Assembly: GCA_963693285.1 (NCBI GenBank)
Contig: OY848917.1
Location: 3,710,618-3,774,617 of the forward strand
Direction: 5' to 3'
Length of the DNA stretch: 64,000 nt
From: Xestospongia muta
Lineage: Eukaryota; Porifera; Demospongiae; Haplosclerida; Petrosiidae
This document shows, one piece after another, positions 35,873-49,500 of the stretch. Under the pieces are notes generated by a model, which did not search any database, had not been told where the DNA came from, and worked only from the letters and a program-made list of their open reading frames with translations. The translations under genes and the position numbers were made by a program. Each line of letters starts with the position of its first letter. Position 1 is the first letter of the stretch.

Positions 35873-35991
35873 TCGTTACCAAGTCTTCTGACTAGAATAC
35901 AATTATAAACATCAATAAACTACCTCATTATAGGTAATCTCTTGTTTCTGATACATTACTAACAGTTTGATGTTTTGTCTCTACACTCTAG

Positions 35992-36172
35992 ATGGTACAC
36001 TTAATTCTGAACTAGCTAGACAAACTTTAGTTCAATGTACTGTTATTATTGTTGAATCATGTATTGATCCCTTTGTCCTGGCAAGGAGAGTCTATTAAAA
36101 AGAAATCATTGCTAAACATGTTTACATGAGAGTGAGAGACAAGCAAACTAGAAATACAAGTGAGAAGCTATA
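35992..36172 (+). pseudogene. Relic second CARD exon, copy B
   Basis: Counterpart of 8090-8271. The in-frame TAA at 36096-36098 (in GTC TAT TAA) truncates it further. Shows the second CARD is not under constraint. Confidence 0.65.
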
Positions 36173-36576
36173 ATATATGGGGTCTGATCTGTGTCAAAAT
36201 TATTAACTCTAACATGCCTATATTTATGCATAACAGGAATGCCAACATATCTCTATTAAGAACAACATGGATGCCAGCATGCTCATATTTTTCATATATG
36301 AACATCAAGATGCATGTATACTTCCATAATAACACAATATTTTTTTCATATATGGACATCAAGATGCATTGGTATTCGCATAATAACACCATGTTTTTTG
36401 GAATAAAACTAAGAGAGATAATATAACTTAATATTATTTAGTTTGGAAGTAAAAGAACGGTAATTACTTTTTGCGGCATAACTAATAACGTTTTTGGCGC
36501 GCTAAACTATTCATACAAGAGTGCCACAAAGTCGATCGTTTGTTTTCTCTACAACGTTTCTCTTAATTAGCTATCC

Positions 36577-39500
36577 ATGGCAGATCAAAACATGTCTCTG
36601 TTTGTTATCAAAGCTCTTGAAGAAGCTGCCCACGTTCTCAGATCTACTCCAAGTTGTCGAAATACGACAAGGACGTTGCAGCAAGACCTAACTGGACCAA
36701 GCTCTTCCAAGGAGTTACGAGGTGATCTTAGCATGTCATTGTTACCGACACCAAGAAAAAACGAGACTGGGTTAGTGAGTTGTTTGCTTGCATTACACAT
36801 ACATGCTACATGATGTACACACACTTGCACGTGTGTGCGTATTTCTGTGTGTGGGGTGTGCTCCAGTAAGAGCTTTGTATGCTATATCTATTTAATGCGT
36901 TTTGCCATGGTAAATTAAGGTCATACGTTTTTTAGATTTTCAGGGGTCAATCTGCCCCCAATCCTCGGCAGGGAAAAGGAAAGGGCTGCCATTTCCCATA
37001 CCAAAAGGCAATGGTCAAACCTAGATGTCATACATGGACACACAAATTTATTTGCCTAGCAGACACTCATCAAGAACAAGTTCCTTCAATGAGTGAACGT
37101 CATAGACTTTGGAGTGGTGGGTTAGGAGAGAAAAAGATTGTCTTTCGTCTGGATGGGGACTGGAGTCATATCAAAGAAGTCTTGATGGAAACCTTTCCAC
37201 CATTAAAGAGTGCTGGTGGTATGGAGCTTCTCTGTACTGCTGGTTCTTATTCAAAAAACTTAGTAGTAATCGAGACCAGATATATAATTAGTGTCCTGAG
37301 GTTAAAAGAGTGTGTGGATCAAGCAAAGGTGTATGTGAGACCTCTTCCAGTTGATTTGCCATTAACCTATGATGTTGACTTGCTGGAGGTCAGTAATATT
37401 AATACTTAACTGCTGTTATAACTTTTTATTTCCAACCTCCAGACTGACAAGATAAAAGAAAAATGTTTATTGTGTGAAAAACAAATTGCTATGGATGAAA
37501 TGAAAGATCATTTGCAAGTATGCAACAATTCTGAAGAAATTGAGTGAGTTTATATAGCATGTTATACAGACAGTAATGATTAGAATACCACCTTAATGTA
37601 TTTTTAAATACTTACCATGATGTATAGGTGCAGCATAGAGGATATTGGTGACAACATCCTAGCACCATTATCACCACCAATGCCACCAATATTGGTACAA
37701 GCACCTGACCCTTCTAGCGTGAGTGCAGTAGCAAGGTGAGCTATACTGTGTGAAATTTACAAATTTCTGTGTTGTCTGTGGTTGCCATGGACACTGTTGT
37801 GGTGTTGGCTAGGGAAAAACCAATAAAGTTGTACCTTCCTTTGCACAGGTGTTTGTGGTCATATCAAAGATAATAAGTTGTGATTACTGCCATTGTTTTT
37901 TCTATTTAAATTTCACAGTTTAGAAATGAGTAATTTGTGTTTATTACATAAACATATAAGCACAGTTACACATACTTTATCAAATTTATTTCATTTTATA
38001 CATGTCCATGACAGTAGTCTTGCGAATGATAATGGATCACTGGATGACAATGATGAAGATATTCAGTCTATCATAGAAAAAAGTCTCAAGGAACAAAGTT
38101 AGGTGGAAAAGTAAGTTTCCATTGGCCAATCATGATTGAATTTTTTTCCTGTATGTTGTAGCTTGGATGACATTATTAAGAAGCTACAACTTGACAATGG
38201 GATGGATCTGGACTTGTCTTCCAATGATTATGAAAATACAATGCTGTTAGAATTCAGCAGAGACTCCCTTCTAGAAGATGCTCTAATACATGCTCAAATG
38301 CCAACATTTGATCCCAAGAAGACATTAAGAGTAAGTATTTCAACTAGGTCTAATAATAGCAAATAATTGCATATGTGCTACATGTATTCATGTTGACATT
38401 TAAGTTTGTGTAATTTAGGTTGTTTGACTTTGTTCTACTAATACATGGCATAGTGTTATGAGACACGTTCATTTTAGGTTTTTTTTTTAAAAGAGAGGAA
38501 GGTGTTGATATTGGGTGGGCTTCGCCGCAAGTTTGGAGGATCCTGATTAAAAACATAGTGGAAAAATACTGTATTGGTGATGAGTGCAAGAAAACGTTTT
38601 ATCAAAATGTACCAGCATTGCAAGTAAGCGAAAGAGATAAAGGAATGAGTGTTATGTGTATCCTAGAGCAAGGTTTTTATGCACATTGGGATGTGGATTG
38701 GCATGTCAATTTTGCAAGAGGGCCATGGTTTTCCTGTGTTGTTGCCAGAATTGTATCAGTACATGGTCAGCAGAGACATCACAACAATTTCCATAGATGA
38801 CAAAGAAATTACGGATCAATCAGTTAAGTGCTTGGTAGCAGAAGTATGTGTACAGAACAGATAATAATCCATAATCCATCCATACCAATTCTGTTAGATC
38901 TCTGCTGTATCTGACAACCAATCTCTACAAAGTGTCTTGAGCCAAGAAGGATACCTTGCACTCTTATTGGAAACAGGTTACAGCAAACCAATCGCTGCAA
39001 TAACTCTTGCTGATCGTAATATAATATCAGATGTTTTAAAAAGGTATCACTGTGTGATCAAAGTAAAGGCTGAAATTGACCAGTTTCTGGATGGGCTGAA
39101 GTTGTTAAAAATTGACAAATATATTTCCAGACACCCGGAAATAATGAAGGTGTTCTTCATCACTGATCATGATGATACAACACTAGAAATCACTCCTGGT
39201 ATGTTTGGTGCATGTATCAACTCTAGATATTTGCAATAGTTATTGGAGTAGTTAGATCTTTACATTGGTTAGTTACTGTAACAACTCCAACATTTTGTTA
39301 TTAGTGTTTCAGTTCTAGTATTATTTTAAAATCTCAACTATACTATCAGTAAATATAGCATACTATCATGACAGATTTTAGTGTTTGTTTTGATTGACCA
39401 AAGGAACACTTGATTGTGTCTGACTGTCTGTCTATTCTACTTTTACAGACTACATTAAGATGCTGCTAAAACCAGAGTTTTCTCATGATGGGCATTGGTA

Positions 39501-39750
39501 CACTAAGGAGAGGCGTGACCGAGAGGAGGCCACCTATATGTTCTTTTTAAGATTTCTCAATGAATGCCAAGGTAGGTAATTATTCAACATAGTAGTTTGT
39601 ACATAATGTTCATCAATGACCACTTTTTTAGAAGGCTCTGTTCCAGTATCTTTGGAAGATGTGTTGGTATTCTTTACAGGCTCTGATAAAAAAAAAAACC
39701 AGTTACTGGTTACAGCAAAGCACTGAGGCTGTTGTTTTGCAGTGACACAG
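36577..39750 (+). pseudogene. HECT-like transposon protein, copy B
   Basis: Same exon layout as copy A, without the insertion. It keeps the complete UBZ-like finger (CLLC then HLQVC) and a better UIM-like motif (DIQSIIEKSLKEQS). Breaks: a 4-nt deletion near 36960, TAG right after the UIM-like motif near 38100, an extra G near 38514, and TGA near 39724 where copy A has CGA. The frame at 38937-39183 is intact across the region that is frameshifted in copy A. Known: HECT domains are E3 ubiquitin ligases. Here the catalytic Cys end is not visible. Confidence 0.7.
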
Positions 39751-39974
39751 GTCTAGCTACTTTATCTATTTGTGACTTCTCTCTCTCTCTCCCGGTCGTT
39801 CACTCAAATTATAATGGATTTAAGGACAGTCTGGTATTGTCACTGAAAGGACACATCGGTTTCGGATTAATTTGAAGACTTGATTCACTCATATAACAAT
39901 TAATCATTAATCAAAAAATTGATCTCACTTCATTATATACATATTATGTTGTAATAATAATCACGTGGTGAACA

Positions 39975-42060
39975 ATGGACTGTAGAGTAAAGAGTGGTAA
40001 AATACCATCAAAAATACAACGCTATTACATTGATCGGTAATTTTTAACCAGTGGAAATTTTACAACTAACGTAAAACATCAATTTTCCAAACGTTGTAAA
40101 GTGAAAATTCTCCCTGTGTAGCCTTGCTGATCGCTTGATGCGAATGGTATGAGAGCTGTCGAGGCGACTTGCCCAGGGTGACGACATAATGCCTTCATTA
40201 TACCAATTGGAATCTGTTCACTCTGATGTTATCTATTTGGAATTATGTGGGATACAACTTCCAATTCGAGCAACAGAGTTGATTGCAGAAGCTCTTTCGA
40301 CAATATAAGACTACTGCGAGATTACCCGCCGCACAATTGAAGTGGCTAATCGCACTACAACTTGTCCGGGCAGACCGAGATTCGACCTGTCTCGTAGACA
40401 ACTTGATCACCTGATGGAACTTGGGTTCACGGCAGTAGACATGGCATCCATTCTAGGTGTGTCTCGAAGCACCGTCCACAGAAGATTCCAAGAATTCGGA
40501 ATGAGCATGGGGAGGAAGTATTGTATCATATCAAACGAGCATTTAGATAATATTGTGTGAAGCATTACACATCTGTATCCTGATTGTGGTCAGAAAATGA
40601 TGCAAGGCCACCTAAAGGAACGTGGTATTGTTGTACAGCAAACAAGGCTAAGAGAATCAATGCGACGAGTTGACCCTTTTGGTACAGAGATGCGTTTCAG
40701 ACTGAATCTTCGTAGATGTCAATACAATGTGGCATTTCCTAATGAGCTTTGGCACTTGGACAGAAATCATAAACTGATAAGGTTATTTGTATTATTTATA
40801 CAATACATATCAATTATTGTTTAAACACTAAATATTAATGTTGACTGGTATATAGGAGGGATTGTAGCATTGGATGTGTAGAACTGGGTGGAGTGCAAGG
40901 CAGGTCTTATTTTAGCCACTCCTCCTTCCCTAGTTATGTGTCCTACATATATTTTAATATATTAACTTTTTTGTAATTGCATGTAGGTGGTGTTTTGTAA
41001 TTCACGGTGGAATTGATGGCTATTCAAGGCTACCAGTATACCTGAAATGCTCATCAAATAATTGTGCAAACACTGTACTTGGCTATTTTGTTGAAGCTGT
41101 TCAAACCTATGGTCTACCACTTAGAATTCGTACAGATCTAGGAGGAGAAAATGTGGATGTTGCCAAGTATATGTGGTCCCAACCTGACAGAGGTCCGGAC
41201 AGAAATAGTGTTATTATGGGACGAAGTGTACACAATCAGCGGATTGAGCATCTTTGGCGCGATGTCTTTCAAGGGTGTACTTGTTTATTCTACAGACTTT
41301 TTTATTATCTCGAAGATGTAGAAGTTCTTGACCCTTGCAACGAGCTTTATCTATTTGCTCTTCATTTTGTGTACTTACCCAGGATACAGAGGAGTTTGTA
41401 TCACTTTTGCAATGCTTACATAAACCATCCTTTAAGTTCTTGTCACAATCAATCACCAGCACAGCTGTATTATGTAGGCTTTGAAAACAATATTGAGCAT
41501 AACCGAAGGGTTGCAGATCAAGTTTACCAGGTATTTATTCCTGTTAATCATGTTTGTATTTGCATGTTAAAACAGTCAACACGTGTGTGTCCACATGAAT
41601 GTTGTAGGTATGTTGCTGAATGTTAAAAGAGAGCAGATTTGCATTGTATATTGGTTCTCATTTACAAAAGTTCAGTAATGTACTAGATTTATGTAATGGC
41701 ATAACTTATTAGTGGTGACTTGGCCTGTGGTTATTGATTTGAGTACTTTCACATCAATCACACATGCATTGAAATAGCACAATACATGTTTATGAATTGC
41801 ATTCAGTTATACGTCTTTTTCTCATACAGCTGTCTACTAGTATGTATGGGGTGGATTTAGATGCTCCACCATCAATTACACCTGATTCAATCGTCACTGT
41901 TCTCAATGTACAGGTGGATAATGAAGAAACATATTTGACTGCACTTCAACATATCGATCCACTCTCTCCTGACCATGATGATGATTATGGCATTAATTGT
42001 TATATGACAGTTATAGAGAGCCTAAATGGCATAGTTACCGAAATAAACAATGACCATTAA
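39975..42060 (+). pseudogene. DDE integrase-like transposase, copy B (broken)
   Basis: Exons correspond to 39975-40794, 40987-41530 and 41830-42060. The first is split by a 130-nt insertion at about 39988-40117. Stops: TGA near 40150, TAA near 40307, TGA at 40558-40560. The core keeps WHLD but with Arg after it (WHLDRNH), plus [20 protein letters not shown] and RIEHLWRDVF. The second and third exons are open. Together with copy A, this shows independent decay after duplication. Confidence 0.72.
39988..40117. mobile_element. 130-bp insertion in integrase gene, copy B
   Basis: Copy A reads ATGGACTGTAGAGCTAGTCTTGCT continuously with no break. Copy B has 130 extra bp starting TAAAGAGTGGTAAAATACC. 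It shifts the frame. No clear terminal repeats, so it is probably a small non-autonomous element or filler DNA. Confidence 0.55.
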
Positions 42061-42401
42061 TTTAATAACCCTGTGTTTAATAATATAGTTATTGTGAAAA
42101 GAAAAAGAAGCTCTATACTGCATATGCCATACCTAAATGGACATCTCTATATTATATATGTATATAATTGTATACAATTATCTGGCTAGCAATAAAGTTG
42201 AAATAAATGAAGTTCAATTGATTACAGTAGTGAGAGAGAGAGGGAGTTGAAAAGGCACAGTAGAAATGAATGATTTATTATATGGATAAATTAAATTCAG
42301 ATACTGTATGTATTAGTAAACTCCACTTGTTATCATTATATAAATATGCATTGTGTACGTATACTGTTTACATGTACACAAGTTATGTCTCTTAGTTTTA
42401 T

Positions 42402-42532
42402 GCCAAAAAACATGCATCTTGATGTCCATATCTTAATAGAGATATGTTGGCATTCCTGTTATGAATAAATATAGGCATGTGGACTGAATAATTGAATAAA
42501 TATAGGCATGTTGGACTTAATAATTTTGACAC
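42402..42532 (-). repeat. Right inverted terminus of transposon copy B
   Basis: Same landmarks as 15635-15766, ending TTTTGACAC. Confidence 0.65.
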
Positions 42533-42814
42533 TATTATATATATTATATATGAACTACTACATCTAGATATCTTTTATTGTAACTAGCATCATGTGACAG
42601 AGTCAGTATAGAGTTTAGATATATCTATAACATGAAAAACAAATTACAATAATATAACTTTTCTACCTTTCTGTTTAGCAAAATCATTAATTATATCACT
42701 GAAGTTTCTTGCTATATTCATGAGCTGTTAATGAAGTAAGGAAAATTGTATCAATTAATAGAGTAATATTTTGAGTACATTGGTATAATTATTATTAGAA
42801 TGCTCATACTATAT

Positions 42815-43259
42815 CATAGGAGGCTGAAGGGGGGGGCTGGAGGGGCTAGAGCCCCCCCAATATTTAGAAAGAGGGGGCTCAGCCCCCCCAAAGTTTTATT
42901 GCTTGCTACTTATCCCACAAAAAGAATCTAAGTTAATCTTATTGGTGTTGATGAAACTGTCAAAAGTTTTGACATATTTGGAGGCCACAATGACGGAAGA
43001 ACGGCTTAACAATTGTCTGGTCCTTCATGTACACAAATGCATAACTAATGAGTGTGATCTTGTTGAAATAGCTAAGGAATTTGTTATGGTTAATGATGAG
43101 TGAAGGAAATACTTTGGTACCTTTTAAATTAATGTTGGTAATACTGATTGTGATTATGTCAAACATAGTTTCTGCATTATGGGTACATTCGTGTCTGCAT
43201 ATTCATCACATAGTTATGGTGTGAGCCCCCCCAAAATATAAGTGCCTCATCCGCCTATG
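42815..43259. mobile_element. 445-bp hAT-like MITE between transposon copy B and gene 3
   Basis: Absent from the corresponding site in copy A (16040-16060), which gives a clean empty site. Ends CATAGGAGG and CCGCCTATG are inverted, with GGGGGGGCT / AGCCCCCC tracts just inside. Flanked by a CTATAT duplication (42809-42814 and 43260-43265). An internal + strand frame (42903-43103) with TMTEERLNNCLVLHVHK and DLVEIAKEFV resembles the C-terminal part of ZMYM1/TTF-finger hAT transposases, so it looks like an internal-deletion derivative. The 6-bp target duplication is shorter than the usual 8 bp for hAT. Confidence 0.7.
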
Positions 43260-43571
43260 CTATATACATACAGAACTGTTGAGATCACAGGACTAACTAT
43301 ACTGAGGCAAGATGGAGATTTTGTTCCTTAAGTTTAATATTTAAAGAAACCAAGCATGGAAGTTTAACCTGATCTAGCTATTGTAATTAACAAAGATATT
43401 TCAATGAAACTCCAGCTTTAACTATATCAATATGCATATTCATTATTGTAACTGGTATTAACATAATTATAGTTAATAATTTATTATTAGGGAGTGGTCA
43501 GAAAGTCAAAGTGGGCGTCAACGTTGGCCTGTTATCTTTGAGTCCTAACTGTGTCCTTAAACTGTCTCAGT

Positions 43572-46500
43572 ATGGCGACTAAAGATGGAAAAAAGATGAA
43601 TCTTGTAAGTTAAATGACTCATTAATAGTTAGTAATATGTTGTAATGACTCTATTTATCGTATAAAGTTGGTAATAGTTGTACACTCAGTCTTATCTCCT
43701 TTGTATACATTAACATTGACACTACAGTATCTTATATACTACTGAGTTATTACTAACTTCTATTAACATAGTCTCTCATTTAGTCTATTATAATACTCCT
43801 TTATATCAACTGATATCTATAGTAGTTAGGTGTGGCCTGACCCTTAGTTATTAATTAATTAAATAATCAGGTCTGTCACCTTATATAGTCATTGCTTGTG
43901 GAAATGGAGTCCCTGTGTCAGGACCACTTCATATACAGAAATTGTGACACACAGTTCTATATAAGAATGTGCTAATTAACTGCTGCAGCATATAGTGTGG
44001 TAGAACAAGTTTGATATATACATGTAACTAGATCCTTCCTCTCTAAGCAAATGGGTGATGATGACAGACTGGCTTTTGGTATGACTACATGAGTTTTAAA
44101 TGAGTTTAAAGATGACTTATAATAACCTGGTGGAGTTAAGGATTTTAAAAAATCAGTGATGAAACATCAAAACCTTTTTCTAATAATTAAATTTGAAGTT
44201 AACATTTATATCTGCTCTACTTTTATTTGACTGTTTACTATTTCAATTATGATAGAAGGGTTAAAATAACACTGATGTCATATCCTCCTGTAGTAGAGTT
44301 TTTTCCAGCTGGTCACATTTATATTTATTATACACAGTGGTTCTGAGCCTCAACTTTCATAAGGACCAGAACATGCTTGACTATATCTATAGCTATACAT
44401 TTAGTTGTCCTCTTAAAGTTGCTTTAGTCATTTGAGAACCCATTCTTACATGTACATGTACATGTAGTATGATAGGACACTGTTACTAAATTTACAATTA
44501 TATTCACGACTTGTCAGCTTCTAAAGTATTACCAAGAAGACTGACAACACTGTGTGAATTATACATATAGGTTATTATGTAGGTTTATTGTAGATTTACT
44601 CCTTCAATACCTGTAATAAAATCATCATTTTTACATCATAAAAACAGTCTATAGGTAAGATTTGAAAAGTAACTATTTAAAATAGTCTTCTTTAGCTAGT
44701 GGTATGTAGGAGACTCTTCAGAAGTAACAGCAGAACAAAGAGAAACTATGAAGTTACATCTGTATCATAGATATTTCTTATTTAAAAGTCCAACCTAATT
44801 TCTAGCTACCACCTAGCAGTGTTTGTAGTGTAGGAAAAGTAAAACGTTTCATTTACTTGTTTGGGAGTTTCACACTTCTCTCTCTATCTCTTCTACCTTT
44901 TCTGTCATTATATACTCTTGTTATTAACTTATTATATGTTAATGGGAAACATGATGACACCTTGTGTACTACTGATATGAGTGTGCATTATTTAGAGTAT
45001 GTATGTTAGTTTATGTACCTACTATAATTATATAGTGTAGTTATTATTTTATATGTACATATTATAATAGACAATAGTGTGTGTGTGTTAATTGTCTGTT
45101 GTACTTCTGACATCACAAACTGTTACTTACCTACATGTACTAATGTAACTTAATACCACATACTAGTACAAGTTGTAGACATGTCAAAATAATTGAAAAA
45201 TTATAAGATGACTATAATTATAACATGACTAATTAATTATATGTGGTTTATTCTATTGAGTTATATAATGAATTACTTTATAATAATGTGTTCCTCTTCC
45301 TTAGGACTTTGATCTATATTATGCTGCATTATATGGTAATATAGCAAAAGTAAAGAAAGCAATTGAAAATGAAAATATTCATGTTGATGCTACCACATGG
45401 GTAAGTAATATCATTATAATCACACTACAATACTTACAAGATCTAATGGGAACTTTAATTATACAGTGATTACTAGTAGTATTGTTATTGTTATTGTATA
45501 AATCTCTTTTAAGTGTATATAGACAAAAAGTACTTATTTTGGAACTAGAAAATAAATTATTGGCCAGAGAATATAAAGTGAAATTATTAAGTTAGTCAGC
45601 AGCAACTTTGAAGTGACTATAGGTCATTGTGTTCATAATAATGTGTGAGGTCCACACTTTACAACTGATTTATAGCTGATCCAGTTTTTTCCTGAAGTGT
45701 GTTAAGTACATTTGTTGCACACTTTGATTTTGATTAGAAGTAGGTGGGGTTAAAGCCACACCCATCAAACAAGCTTGTCTTGAATTGTAATACTATTTTG
45801 TAAATAAAGTTTTATTAATAAAATGACTCGTTGAACATGTACTTTTTCCTGACTCTACTTTGGACTCTTCCAATCTTTCTTCAGATCTGTAAGAAAAAAA
45901 TGTCAAAGTGACCACATGACTAAGTAATGTATTATCTAAAACTACTACATCATTTTTAATGTTGTTTAGTAGACAACACTCATACTAATTAGAGTGTAGT
46001 TGGTAACTTTGGCTTGTAATAATATTATTTGGTAGATTGATCTACAATCTGATAATTTAACTTTGATATAATAAAATTTGACTGTGTTCTTCTGTTAACA
46101 AAGGAACATTTCTTGAGTATATTAATACTGAGTCTGTTGAGAAACATTTGAAGAAAGTGTGTTCTAGTCATTTTCTGTACTATATCACTTAAAAGTGTCT
46201 TCAATTAAACTTAAAACTCCACCCTTTACATGACAACAATTAATATTGGTTAAATTAAATTTGGTAATCCATGTAAAGATTTGTCAAAACACCAAATTTA
46301 ATTGTCTATCAAATTATCTATTTTTAGTTTATACCAGATGCAAATACTGCAATTTGATTGGCCAGCTTCAGGTTTTTATATTTATTAATAACCTGTACAG
46401 AGGTTACTATATAAAATACTATGGTAACGTGATGTTGTTGCGTCTCTTAACTAAGTCACCTAGAGCCCTATGCGTCAGTTATTTAGTTGCTCAGTAACCC

Positions 46501-49500
46501 TTGAATTCAAAATAATGCCCTTGCCTGTGGCTTGGGTATTAATTGGAGTTAAAGTTAAAGTTAATGATGTGTGAAATTTGTAATGATTGTTTGTTGATTT
46601 GTCAAAGGATTATGTGTACTTTGTGGAATAAACTATGATATTGAGTTATTATAATATGTTTATGTACTTAATATATCACATGTAATGATTTATCATTTAT
46701 ATCTCTTTGTTCAGATTAGTTCCACAATGCTAATTGGAGCAAGTGCAGGAGGATGTGAGCAATTAGTTATCTATCTCTTAGGTATGGGAGCAACTATGAA
46801 CATTCAAAATGATGTAAGTGTAGATATTTACATTGTATAGTATATATTTCATGTTATGTCATTATATTTACAAGTAATAAGATATGACAGCAACTTTTTG
46901 TTTTGACATAAAGGATTACCTGTGTTGCTTAAAACTGTTGTCATAACTTTAGCTATCATATCATAGCTGATATACTGAGTTCTAAAGCTACAGTTTATTA
47001 TAAAGGTTAAGAGTCAATTCTCATATTTCTGGGTTTTGTTATTCCTATATTTAAACACTGCCCTTGAATGGTGACCATCCTTGAATGTCTCTCCCTGTTG
47101 GACATGAATTAAACACTTCAACAAGTTCAGCTATATTCAGCTATATAGCACATGTGTAACGATTAATAAACCATACTCCCACAAAAAAGTTCTTCATAAA
47201 TTGTATGACATATCTCATTATCTTGTTTCTCAACCAATCATGAAAATTAGGACCCTCAAATTTACTAACTGTTCGGTACTTCCATTTTTAATATTAATAA
47301 AATTTCATGAGACAGAACCAGTTTATAAGAACCAGTCTATATTGTCTACATGTACCTTGCATTTATACTAAACCACAAAACTTGTGTTCTAACACAATAT
47401 TAGCTGTAATATGATCCAGTCTGTAGATGAGAACTTAGGTTTCAATCTGTGATATCTAGTATATTGTACATTAATTTATTAATAGACTTGACATTAAGGA
47501 TTGTTATGTATTATACATAATCTTTAATGTTACAATAATGTTGTTTACACCATCATAATTTCACATGATCCTTTAATAGTCACATATAACAGTAACACTT
47601 AAACACACACATGTACATGTAATTCTAAACAATCTTGAGAAACATTATATGCCAGGCTGTAACAATTGTGTATTAAGTAATATAATTATATGGACCCATA
47701 TAGAAGACTGTCCCATTTTAGAAAGCTCTAATAAAACTAGATAATAGTCTATCACATCTTTGAAAGAATGACATTTATGACATTGTATATCTGAGCCACT
47801 TTCTAGAATTATCTTTTTAATGAACATTATTTTACTGCAGATAATAATAATACAGCTGCATCAATTAAGCAATGATGTTACTGTATATTACAGCTGTATA
47901 CTATTTTAATGATTCATGTAGACTGTATACCTTAAACAAATTGGTTGTGTTTCCTGATGTGACAACCTTGTTACCACAAATATCACAAATACCATTGTCA
48001 TCAGAATTTTGCTCAAATGAGTCCATACCAAGCTTCTTTAGTGCTTGTTTATTGCTCCACCTGCAGCTGTCATAATTAATCAATGGGAGACTAGAGAATA
48101 AGGTTTCTAACAACTTGATACACATTAGTTTTCGATGTTGATTGATTTGATACTAAAGTAAACTTAAGTTTGGTATGTGAGTGGCTAGTGGCTAGTTAGC
48201 TTTATTACAAGCGTGGTTAAAGGAGTGTGGTTAGTACAAATATTGATATTAATACGGCAATAATTGCAATACCGATAATAATTAATATTCTAAAATATTG
48301 AAAGTATCAATTCAAAGTTCAACATATCATCCATTATTAATAATGATGCCTTTTTCACAAGCACAGTTCTCGTATGCATTATTTAACACCACATGTTCAT
48401 TACTAACTAGTAAAAAAGCATGGTAGCACATGGTTCTTATCAAACAGAGTTGAAAGTTAGTTAGATTCTATGAGTGCCATACCAATATGTTATAAAGACT
48501 ATGGCAATGTTTGTTATTATCTTCCTGAAAGACAAGGAACAGTTGTGTGGTAGGCATTGGCAGTGGAGTTATGTCGTGCATCATTTATGACCCACTGTAA
48601 GCTAACTATAGTGAGAATTGTCAAACAGTACATCAATATTACTTTTCTATTTGCTGAGTACTCAAGTAGAGTTTTAACTTCATCAATCACTTTTATCATA
48701 GATTGCTCAGCACAGTATCTCACAATTTCAATATATGTTTGTGATTTATAAGCTACAGTTAAAATTCACTAAGAGTTCTGTGTCTTGTTGTATAAATACT
48801 GTTAATCTTGTCCACTTCATTAGTGTAACAAACATTGAAGTCTATCCCATAAGATCCCACCACTTGATTCTCTATGATATTGTAATTAGAGCATATCACT
48901 ATATTTTACTAGTATGGGAGACAAATGTTATACCCATTATCTGTAATGTTTTACTATAAATGAAATAGAAGCAGTCTGTATAGTCTAAATGTAGATTTCA
49001 TTTCTACTTGTAAACAGTACTGGCTACTTTTACGTAATTGTACAGAGTTATCCTGTCCTACACATAATGTCACAACTATACACCTATAATGTACATTGTT
49101 ACTATGTAACTTCTCTAGTTCTGATATCATTTAGTCTATGAATATGATATGCTAAGCTGGGATATCTCATTTTAAGATATCTAGCATGTTTTATGATATT
49201 TTAGCAATATTCTTGGCAATAAAGGTTGTTAACAGCTCTGTAATACAGTTAACTCATTTACTGTTACTCTAAATAAATTGATTGGTTACTTTATATAGTT
49301 ATTTAAATTACATATAAAGTATTAGACACTAAGAAGTAGTAAATATCACTACAGTCATGTAGTTAATTGTCAGAGCTATAAAGATTCCATTTAATGTCTC
49401 ATTAGTTAGACAACAAAGTTAATGGATGTTGGGTCCTGTATTTGTGAGAGCTGTTGCTATGAAATTTATAAGAGGACAATCTTTGATACCACATACATGT

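Larger units (their letters stand above)
33473..35991. other. Gene 2 downstream region
   Basis: Counterpart of 5617-8089. AATAAA at 33628-33633, inverted repeat 34391-35640, palindrome 35118-35138, and an expanded (TAA)n run at about 35838-35873 that is short in copy 1. No gene. Confidence 0.65.
36191..42532 (+). mobile_element. HECT/integrase DNA transposon, copy B (decayed)
   Basis: 6.3 kb, with ends GTGTCAAAATTATTAA at 36191 and TTTTGACAC ending at 42532. Same position relative to gene 2 as copy A has to gene 1. It lacks the 1.2 kb insertion and the 70-bp duplication of copy A but carries its own 130-bp insertion. Confidence 0.75.
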
